Source of the DNA: Thecamonas trahens ATCC 50062
Taxonomy: Eukaryota > Apusozoa > Apusomonadida > Apusomonadidae
Assembly (NCBI RefSeq): GCF_000142905.1
Contig: NW_013657630.1
Location: 56,605 to 80,831 of the forward strand
Reading direction: 5' to 3'
DNA: 24,227 bases
The position numbers and the translations under genes are program-made. Each line of letters opens with the position of its first letter. Position 1 is the first letter of the stretch. The notes under the pieces are model-generated. The model made no database searches, had not been told where the DNA came from, and was given only the letters and a program-made list of their open reading frames with translations. Below are positions 1 to 7,164 of the stretch, one piece after another.

Positions 1-1635
1 CCCCCCCACCCATGTCCACCCCCCGCACCGTCCTTCCACAACCTCTTCGCCCTGGAACAGTCGGCCCTCGAACGGGTCCTCTCCGCCCTCTGGAACCGCA
101 CTGCGGCTGCAGAGGCTGCTGCTGCCGCCGCCTCCCGCTCGGCGGCCGAACTGTCGGCGACGGTTACGGCGGCGGCGGCCGATGCTGCGGCGGCGGCCGA
201 TGCGGCGTCTTCGGCTCAGCACACGGCGCTTGTTCTCTCGGCTCAAGTCGATGATCTGGCTGCTCGTCTCGCTGCTGTCGAGTCGGCTCGCGCCGCCGAG
301 GCTGCCCAGACCGACGAACGCGCTGCTGCTGCTGCTGCTGTTGATGCTCGCCTCGACGCGCTGGAGGCCCGCCTCGCCCGCGCCGAGTGCGGAGAGGAGA
401 TGCTGTCCGAGCTTGACTCGCTGCGGTCCAAGGTTGACGACCTGACTGCCAAGCTCGCCGCCCTCACCATCGACGATCTGGTCGAGGCCAAGGCCAAGGC
501 CGAGGCCATGGCCATTGTCGAGGACGATGGCGAGATCCACCACTACGAGTCGATGGCTCTCTCGGGCGAGCTCGTCATCGAGCCGCCTCGCCTGCGGCAC
601 TCGCGCTCGCGGGAGGGCTTGTCGGCCTCGCGCTCGCCCACCTCGGCGCCTGCCCGCGCCCCAGCCACCGGCCCGTCGAGCCACACCCCGTCGACCGCTG
701 CCTCGCTTCCGCGCCCGCACGGAGTTACTCTTCGCCCGGGCATGGACATTGTTGGCGCCGACGCTGCCGCCGCCGCCGCCGAGACCGACGACGACGCCGC
801 CGCTGCCGCCGCCGCATCCGCCGCCGCCGCCGCCGCTGCCGCCGCCGCCTCCGCCGCCGCCGCCTCTGCTGCCGCCGCCGCCCACCCATCGGGCCTCTCG
901 CAGACACTCTTGGACGCCCGCCTCGCGCTCGCCGCCCGAGACTCGGAGGCTTCGCTCACCGCCATGATGGAGGCTTTTGAGGAGAAGGCCTCGACCCAGT
1001 TGCACTCGTACGCCTCGCTCAACGAGACCGTCAACGTCAACCGCGCCGCCCTCGAAGGCGTCCTTGCCGACGTCGCTGCTCTGAGCGCAGGCCTGGCCTC
1101 AGTCGCCAAGGCCGCAGAAACCCGCGCTGCCATTGACGCGCTTGACGCCAAGCTTCGCACCCTTGCCGAGGTCACCAACACCAACGTCGAGCTCCTCGCC
1201 CGGACCTGCGCGTCCAAGGCCGACGCTGTCGACGTCGACCACTTGTTTGACACCCTCATCACCCCGCACGACGCTGATCCGGGCTCGCTCGCCGGTGGCC
1301 GCATTCACTTTCGCTGCATCTCTTGCAACGCCGTCCACCCCTCGCTTTCAGGCTGCGCCTCGCCGGGCTTTACTCGCTCCACCGGCCTCACCTTTGCCGA
1401 CGGCTCCGCCGCCCATCCGCTCTTTGGCGCTGACAAGAGGCCTTACCGCCGCCCGTCTCGCCCCGCCACCGCGCTCCTCTCCACCACAGACTTTATGGCC
1501 CCGGCCCCACCGGCCGCCAGCCCCGCCACAGCCTCGCCGCGGGCAGCCGCACACGCCGCCGCCCGCCCGGGCTCAGCCCCGCTCCATGTCCCCGGCCCGC
1601 GCCTCGCTTCGCGCCTCGCCTCGCGCGGCAGCTGA
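1..1635 (+). CDS. Ala-rich coiled-coil protein, 5' truncated, QRICH2/DUF4795-like C-terminus
   Basis: The frame is open from base 1 to the TGA at 1633-1635 (544 codons visible), so the true start lies outside the window; the internal ATG at 400 is not a convincing start because coiled-coil coding continues upstream of it. Residues about 17-190 and 300-425 are Ala/Glu/Leu/Arg heptad-like sequence, separated by a Ser/Pro/Arg-rich stretch and a nearly pure Ala run at about 256-298. Near the end, ARTCASKADAVDVDHL is followed by a CISC motif (Cys439, Cys442) after GGRIHFR. A coiled coil ending in 'CASKAD...F-C-x2-C' resembles the DUF4795 module of QRICH2-type sperm/flagellar proteins. That family call is inferred from motif memory only. 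The C-terminal tail is Pro/Ala/Arg-rich and disordered. Its stop lies 4 bp from the stop of the convergent receptor gene. Confidence 0.75.
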   Translation, partial: PPHPCPPPAPSFHNLFALEQSALERVLSALWNRTAAAEAAAAAASRSAAELSATVTAAAADAAAAADAASSAQHTALVLSAQVDDLAARLAAVESARAAEAAQTDERAAAAAAVDARLDALEARLARAECGEEMLSELDSLRSKVDDLTAKLAALTIDDLVEAKAKAEAMAIVEDDGEIHHYESMALSGELVIEPPRLRHSRSREGLSASRSPTSAPARAPATGPSSHTPSTAASLPRPHGVTLRPGMDIVGADAAAAAAETDDDAAAAAAASAAAAAAAAAASAAAASAAAAAHPSGLSQTLLDARLALAARDSEASLTAMMEAFEEKASTQLHSYASLNETVNVNRAALEGVLADVAALSAGLASVAKAAETRAAIDALDAKLRTLAEVTNTNVELLARTCASKADAVDVDHLFDTLITPHDADPGSLAGGRIHFRCISCNAVHPSLSGCASPGFTRSTGLTFADGSAAHPLFGADKRPYRRPSRPATALLSTTDFMAPAPPAASPATASPRAAAHAAARPGSAPLHVPGPRLASRLASRGS

Positions 1636-1639
1636 CGCC

Positions 1640-4600
1640 TCACAGCGCGGTCACATTCATGATGTCCTTGCGAATCGACGCCATGCTGCCGCGCGACACC
1701 GGCCGCTCGCGGAAGCAACACAGAATGATCGACGCGAGGTCAAAGTTGATGCTCTCGGGAATCGGCGGACGGAAGCCCGACGAGATGCGCGACGCCACCT
1801 CCGCGTCGCTCATTCCGGGAAACGCATTGGCCGACGTCGCGATCTCCAGCAGCAGCACTCCGTACGCAAAGATGTCTGCTGCCGTGCTCACCACTCCGTC
1901 GTTGAGCACTTCGGGCGCGTCATACCGCGTCGGCTCGTGCCGCCGCTTCTCAATCGCAAGCCCAGCTCCGCCAGACAGCGGCAGTGGCGGCGGCGCCTGG
2001 CCGGCCTGCACCTCGCGTTTGTACCGGATCGAGACCAGCCCGTAGTCGGTGAGGAGCGGCGTGGAAGAGTTCTGCAGCAGCACGTTGGCTGGCGAGAGTG
2101 CCCCGTGCACCACCCCGTGCTCGTGGAGGTATGCAAGGCCTTTGGCAATGCCTTGCATGATATTGATCCGGGTAAAGATCGGCATTTCCACCTTGCGCGG
2201 TCCGAGCAACGCGTTCCACAGCGAGCCGCCGTCCACAAAATCAACCACAACCACAGGCCGGGGCGGGTCAAAGCACGCCGCCTTGAGCGGGAGCACGTTC
2301 GGGTGGTCGAGCACCTTGAGCAGTGCCACCGTCACTGCAAAGTCGATTGTTTCCTCTGCCCGCATCGCGTGCACCACCCGCTTAAACAGCACCGTCCCCT
2401 CGCCCCACCGCACCTTGTACGACTCGGCCGTCGCTCCAAACGTGTACCGCGTCTCAAACACATGCTTCGGCGGTGCGGAAATAACCCACGCCTGTCCCCG
2501 CGCAGTTGTCAGCCCCAGCTCGAGCGTCGTGTAAGCAAACCGTGTTTGCGACGCTGGCGCAAGCACAAGTGACGCAGACGGCAGCCCGTAGTCGCCGCCG
2601 GTCTCGGTTGCAATGCCTTTCGACATGTGGATGCTTTTCCGCAGCGACACATCGTCGCCGCCTCGCTCGTGCCGCCCTGCCGAGCTCTCCTCAGAGGTAT
2701 GCCGCGGCTTGCTCATCGACAATGACACAGAGCACGAAGCCGACGCTTCGCTCACACGAGTCATGGGCACACCGCTCGCAGCCTCGCCACTCCTGGCCGC
2801 CTCGCCGCCTCTGTTGGCAAACAGCACAGACCGCGTCTTCCCGCTTTTGGTCATCCGTCGACTCGTTGTGCTTGACACAGTCCCAACCTCGGTCTCGTCA
2901 CCGACATCACCATCATTGCCGCCGTCGCCGACGACGCCTCCGCCGAGTCCAGGATCCAGAGAGGACATAGGCAGTGAGACAAGCGCGAGTCCCGCCCCGC
3001 CCCCACCGCCATGTACTGCCTCAAAGTCGACCGGCCGCGCCTCCGCCTGCAACTGCATCATCCCATGCTGCGTCGGCACCAGCTCGTACGCCGTTTCCCG
3101 GAGCTCGTGCACCGCTTCGAGTGAGAGCACCTTGCTCACCATCGTCTGCCCCGGTAGGCACACCGTGAGCATGTGCTGGCCCTGGTGAACAAGCTCGCCT
3201 GTGTAGCCGTCGTCCTCGCCAGCTCCCTCGTCGAGACCTACCACAGAGCTGTCCATGGTGCGCCCAATCGCGGGCCCGGGCGTCGGCTCGGGGTTCTTCA
3301 TCTCCGCAACCCCGATTGTAGCCACTGTCCGCAGCCGCAGCCCGCGGAGCACCACCACGCCGTCCGAGTTGACCAGCGGGCCAAACATCGGGTGCAGGAG
3401 GAGCTCGTGCGGCCACGGGCAGTGGAACATGGCCTCGTCAAAGGCTGTAAGAAACTTCATCGCCCGCGCCACAGACGCAAACATGATGTACACCCGATCA
3501 ATCGAGAGCCGCCACACAAAACCGGACGAGACACTCAGCGCTGCCCGCACCATTCGATGCATCGTCCGCACAGCCTCGGCAAATGCCGCAGGCAGTGAGT
3601 CAAGTGCAGCTTGCAAGTTGGCCACTTCGATCATGACCAAGACAGACCGCCCGCGCGGCCGCGCGTCCACATGCGGGTACACCGGCGGGCCAACCACAGA
3701 CTGGATCTGCTCCAGCTCGTTGACAATCGCTGTCAGTCCGGGTCGAGCCTCAACGTCTGCCGACCAGCACATGAGCATCAGCGGCACCAGAGACGGCCGG
3801 TTGTCAAACGTCGACGGCCCCAGCGAGCTCTCACCCCGGACTGGCTTGCCCACAGCAACATCAAGCGTCCCGTCACCCGGAGCCAGCTCCGGTCGCAGTG
3901 TTCCGTTGATGACCCCGAGCGCCACTGCGTCGGGCGAGTATCCGCTGTACGGCTGCCGCAGCGTCACGATCTCCCACACCAGCACCCCGTACGAGTACAC
4001 GTTCGACGCAAACGAGACTGGCGCGTTGGTACTCAGCACCTCGGGCGCCGTCCACGGCCACCGCTCGTGCATGTGCGCCTCATGCGCAGCTGCCGCACGC
4101 GCATGCACCTTCCTTGCAGGCAGCACCTCCAACGCTTCCATGCCAAAGTCGGCAATCTTGGGAATCCACGATGCAGTGAGGAGCACGTTGTGGGAGGTCA
4201 GCGAGTGGTGCACAATCCGTGCTCGCCGTAGGTACCGCAGGCCCTTGGCAATACCCGCCGCAAGCGCAACCTTGAGCGATCCAGCGAGCTCCATGTCCGG
4301 GGTGTGGAGCACGGACCAGAGTGAGCCGCGCGGGACGTACTCGGTCACCACTGCCAGCGGATTGAGCGCGACGCCCATGAACAGTACCAGGTTCGGGTGC
4401 CGCAGCGACGCCAGCATTCGCGTCGTCCGCATAAACTCCTGCATCCCTTCGCTCAGCTCTGACATCGACGCCAACGCTCTCGTCTCGCTCGTCGTCAACG
4501 ATGCCGCCACATTGTTGATCCAGCTCTGCGTCGGCAGTTGCGCCTCTGTCCCCAGCAGCCCGGCTCGGCTCGGCTTGCTGGCAAGGTGTGGAAAGAAGAG

Positions 4601-6631
4601 TTTGACCACCGCACGCGACGCACGAAACGTAGCCCGGAACACCTCTGCCCGCTCGCGGATTGCCAGCGACGTCATCAGAATAAGATCCGAGTGGTCCACA
4701 AGCATCATCTGCGTCTTCGGATTGCGCGCCCGGCTCCGCTGCCGCGTAATCATCACGGCCGCCACCATGCCGGCGAGGCAGAGCACACCCACTGCGAGTC
4801 CGACCCCAAGCACAACCATCCGCAGCGGTCTGTTCGTCTCGCTCGCCACAGCCCATGGCTGGACATACCGCAGCGCTACGACTTGAGAGTTGACCAGCGT
4901 CTGCGTGTGAACGCCTGCCCACACCGTCACCTCGGGCCGCTCCGGCAGTACAATCGGCGCCGAGTACTGCTCAACGTCCGGCGAACCCAGGACGAGCGGA
5001 ATGTTCTTGAACGAATACAGCACCATTGCCTGCTCATCGAGCGCCATCAGCTCAATCCGCGTCCCACGCGCAACAACCCCAGGTGGCGGCTCCGCAAACG
5101 GCGGCGCTGCGACACCAGTTGTCACCTCGCCCCGAACGCCTTCCAATCGAGCCAGAATCGTACCAGACTTGGCCACGCTGAAATCGGTCGAGTGGAAAAA
5201 GAGCGAGAACTCGCGGCACCACGCATCCCGCAGTGCTGCAGGCGACATTGTCAGGCAGAGCAGCGTCGTGAGCTGGCTCGACTCGTCCCGCATCGTCTGC
5301 ACCACGCGTCGGGTAGCACGCATGGACGCCGGTGCGACCACCTCTGAATCTACCACCGCCGGCACCCCATACATGCCGTTGGCCCAAAGCGCTTGCGCCA
5401 TCGTTGGCGACAACGCTGCTCGGACCACTTCTTGCCGCACAGCCTCTACCGTCGCCTTGTCCGACTCCATCGGCGCAAAGTCAACCGGCAGTGCAATCAC
5501 AACAAAGATGGCGAGACCCGTGTTCACGCCTTGACCAGCAGAAAGCTCCGGAAAAGCAAAGGCCTCAACGTCGGCGAGCACGCCTTCCGGCAGCGAGAGA
5601 GCGAACCCGTCCCAAATGATGGTCATGGCCGAGACACCGGTGAAAAACGGAGCCCGGCCCTGCTCGCCGTCGACATCGCGCGGCTGCGGGTGGTAGCAGC
5701 GCGCGTTGCGGAGATCTTCCAGGACGGCAAGCACCCGCTCAATGCGCTCGTCAAGAAACGAGACCCGCCCGCCGCGCATCTCATCGAGCAGCGCTGAGCC
5801 GTACAGCCGCGTAGCCACAATGTCAAACCACATGCTGGCCATCACACCCTCGACTGCCGACCCAAGGTCGAACGACGGCATTGTGATCGGAATGATGCCA
5901 AGTCCGTCGAGAGTGCCACACAGCGTGAGCAGCTCCTCGTACGACGTCGGCGGTATGAGGTCAAATGCGTCCAGAACCGACCGCCGGTAAGCGATAGAAA
6001 CGCCGTCGAGCACCACAGGCGCTGCGTAGTACGACCGCGGATTCGGGCTGCTCAGCAGCGGTGGCCACTCAGAGGCCAGAGGCGGCACAACTGGTGGTGA
6101 CGGCACTGCCTGGGGTGGCCACTCGGTCCGCAGCGAGACAGCCATCTTGGGCTGGGCTGCCTGCTGGAACTCGATCGACTCGTACACGTCGCCGGTAAAG
6201 AGCTGTACTTCCCGCAGCACCGGTGCAAGCCGCGGCATCACGCTCACCATAACGTCGTCAAGCGGCGCAAAGCCACCGGCTGCCACTGTATCCAGAAAGT
6301 TGAGCGGCGAAGGAAAAGCAAGCGCGGCGAGCGTGCCCCGCGGCCGCCATGCTGCAGCCGCCACTGCAGACGGCAGGACAGAGACTGACCGCCCGAGCGT
6401 AATCCGTTGAGAGTTGGCCGCCAGATAGTTGTCGGGGGGATCTAGATACAGCGCAAATGTGGTGTTGGGCAGGCTTGCCCATCGGCTCCGCACCACACTC
6501 TCCAGAACGACCGCAACTGCCGCCTGCGACGTCGGAGCCGTGATGGCCAGCCGCATGTTGGCTGCCACCACCGACGGTGATGGCCCTTGTCCATCGACCC
6601 ACCCGCCACATCCGACCACCATCACCACCAT
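1640..6631 (-). CDS. Receptor: solute-binding domain, TM, two kinase-like domains flanking a cyclase-like domain
   Basis: The ATG at 6631 gives 1663 aa; the open frame runs upstream to a GTG at 6850, and the hydrophobic stretch just before this ATG (LGGALVVMVV) suggests the true start may be on an upstream exon. About residues 30-430 resemble bacterial extracellular solute-binding proteins (family 1/8): a YAAPVVLDGVSIAYRRS strand, PPTSYEELLTLC, LYGSALLDEM and the FFTGVSAMTIIWDG segment. A TM helix follows at about 605-629. Kinase-like domain 1 (about 655-980) has VVK (Lys677), HHSLTSHN in place of HRDLKxxN (Ser810 at the catalytic Asp site), intact DFG (Asp828) and APE. About 995-1180 resembles a class III nucleotide cyclase domain, degenerate, with Glu1002 and Asp1045 at the metal positions. 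A Ser/Gly linker leads to kinase-like domain 2 (about 1400-1660), with HGALSPAN (Ala1511) and DYG instead of DFG. Likely a membrane sensor with mainly scaffolding or allosteric kinase domains; ligand unknown. Confidence 0.85.
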   Translation of the reverse strand: MVVMVVGCGGWVDGQGPSPSVVAANMRLAITAPTSQAAVAVVLESVVRSRWASLPNTTFALYLDPPDNYLAANSQRITLGRSVSVLPSAVAAAAWRPRGTLAALAFPSPLNFLDTVAAGGFAPLDDVMVSVMPRLAPVLREVQLFTGDVYESIEFQQAAQPKMAVSLRTEWPPQAVPSPPVVPPLASEWPPLLSSPNPRSYYAAPVVLDGVSIAYRRSVLDAFDLIPPTSYEELLTLCGTLDGLGIIPITMPSFDLGSAVEGVMASMWFDIVATRLYGSALLDEMRGGRVSFLDERIERVLAVLEDLRNARCYHPQPRDVDGEQGRAPFFTGVSAMTIIWDGFALSLPEGVLADVEAFAFPELSAGQGVNTGLAIFVVIALPVDFAPMESDKATVEAVRQEVVRAALSPTMAQALWANGMYGVPAVVDSEVVAPASMRATRRVVQTMRDESSQLTTLLCLTMSPAALRDAWCREFSLFFHSTDFSVAKSGTILARLEGVRGEVTTGVAAPPFAEPPPGVVARGTRIELMALDEQAMVLYSFKNIPLVLGSPDVEQYSAPIVLPERPEVTVWAGVHTQTLVNSQVVALRYVQPWAVASETNRPLRMVVLGVGLAVGVLCLAGMVAAVMITRQRSRARNPKTQMMLVDHSDLILMTSLAIRERAEVFRATFRASRAVVKLFFPHLASKPSRAGLLGTEAQLPTQSWINNVAASLTTSETRALASMSELSEGMQEFMRTTRMLASLRHPNLVLFMGVALNPLAVVTEYVPRGSLWSVLHTPDMELAGSLKVALAAGIAKGLRYLRRARIVHHSLTSHNVLLTASWIPKIADFGMEALEVLPARKVHARAAAAHEAHMHERWPWTAPEVLSTNAPVSFASNVYSYGVLVWEIVTLRQPYSGYSPDAVALGVINGTLRPELAPGDGTLDVAVGKPVRGESSLGPSTFDNRPSLVPLMLMCWSADVEARPGLTAIVNELEQIQSVVGPPVYPHVDARPRGRSVLVMIEVANLQAALDSLPAAFAEAVRTMHRMVRAALSVSSGFVWRLSIDRVYIMFASVARAMKFLTAFDEAMFHCPWPHELLLHPMFGPLVNSDGVVVLRGLRLRTVATIGVAEMKNPEPTPGPAIGRTMDSSVVGLDEGAGEDDGYTGELVHQGQHMLTVCLPGQTMVSKVLSLEAVHELRETAYELVPTQHGMMQLQAEARPVDFEAVHGGGGGAGLALVSLPMSSLDPGLGGGVVGDGGNDGDVGDETEVGTVSSTTSRRMTKSGKTRSVLFANRGGEAARSGEAASGVPMTRVSEASASCSVSLSMSKPRHTSEESSAGRHERGGDDVSLRKSIHMSKGIATETGGDYGLPSASLVLAPASQTRFAYTTLELGLTTARGQAWVISAPPKHVFETRYTFGATAESYKVRWGEGTVLFKRVVHAMRAEETIDFAVTVALLKVLDHPNVLPLKAACFDPPRPVVVVDFVDGGSLWNALLGPRKVEMPIFTRINIMQGIAKGLAYLHEHGVVHGALSPANVLLQNSSTPLLTDYGLVSIRYKREVQAGQAPPPLPLSGGAGLAIEKRRHEPTRYDAPEVLNDGVVSTAADIFAYGVLLLEIATSANAFPGMSDAEVASRISSGFRPPIPESINFDLASIILCCFRERPVSRGSMASIRKDIMNVTAL

Positions 6632-6717
6632 CACCACCAGCGCACCGCCGAGACTTGCCGACCCAGCAGAACGGCTCCATCGGCTTCTCTGCTCTATCCG
6701 ACCTGTCCGACAAGTTC

Positions 6718-6771
6718 GACAACTCCGCCCTGTCCGGCAACTCCGACAACTCCGCCCTGTCCAACAATCAG
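6718..6771. repeat. 27-bp tandem repeat, two copies
   Basis: GACAACTCCGCCCTGTCCGG begins one copy at 6718, and the same block restarts at 6745; the last third of the second copy has diverged. Related partial units lie just upstream. On the minus strand it would encode Cys/Arg/Thr/Gly repeats (SCRTGR) in the extended receptor frame, which argues against that frame being translated this far upstream. Confidence 0.75.
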
Positions 6772-6810
6772 CCCCGTCCCCGTCCCCGGCCCCGTTCCCG
6801 ACCCCGGCCC

Positions 6811-6896
6811 TAGCTACACGCCATGTTCCGCCACTCGCCGCCGCCCCCACCGCTAGCTACACGCCATGTTCCGCCACTCACCGCCGCCCCCACCGC
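6811..6896. repeat. 43-bp tandem duplication, one mismatch
   Basis: TAGCTACACGCCATGTTCCG starts at 6811 and again at 6854. The two 43-bp copies (6811-6853, 6854-6896) differ at one base (CTCGCC versus CTCACC). The near-identity indicates a recent duplication in the receptor upstream region. Confidence 0.9.
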
Positions 6897-6911
6897 TTCC
6901 ACCGCCCCACC

Positions 6912-6970
6912 GCCAACACAACCAACACGACCACCACCAACACGACCAACACGACCAACACGACCACCAG
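6912..6970. repeat. CAACACGAC-type short tandem array
   Basis: Degenerate 9-bp units (CCAACACGA, with CCACCACCAA variants) repeat about six times. No coding meaning is apparent. It lies in the intergenic region upstream of the receptor gene. Confidence 0.7.
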
Positions 6971-7164
6971 TCCAGAGCCAGTCCTGGTCGCCCATGGTAT
7001 GTACCTTGGGCTCGGTAGTGCTTGCAAGCTGGCAGGCGGTCGAGTCAAGTGTTCGTCACAGTCTCGGTCTCATTTGCTCCGCACCGCTCTGCCCCGTCTC
7101 CTGCCGACCGCCATCCGTCGGCGTTTTGGCCGCATGCAGCGACTGTGTCATGTATTACACAGAT

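Larger units (their letters stand above)
6632..7164. other. Intergenic region between receptor 5' end and GT41 3' end
   Basis: These 533 bases probably hold the receptor promoter and 5' leader and the GT41 3' UTR. They contain three tandem repeats listed separately. The receptor frame stays open on the minus strand to 6850, but only from a GTG, so coding here is doubtful. I see no other gene. Confidence 0.6.

Noticed and set aside
3255-4886. 543-codon plus-strand open frame
   Set aside because: Antisense shadow of the receptor gene; Ser/Thr/Arg-rich with no recognisable motifs.
6632-6850. N-terminal extension of the receptor frame with Cys-Arg-Thr-Gly repeats
   Set aside because: It starts only at GTG and is repeat-coded; the ATG at 6631 is the first in frame, though an upstream spliced exon remains possible.
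6912-6970. Regular short repeats considered as a CRISPR array
   Set aside because: Units are 9 bp, contiguous and without unique spacers; a eukaryotic microsatellite.
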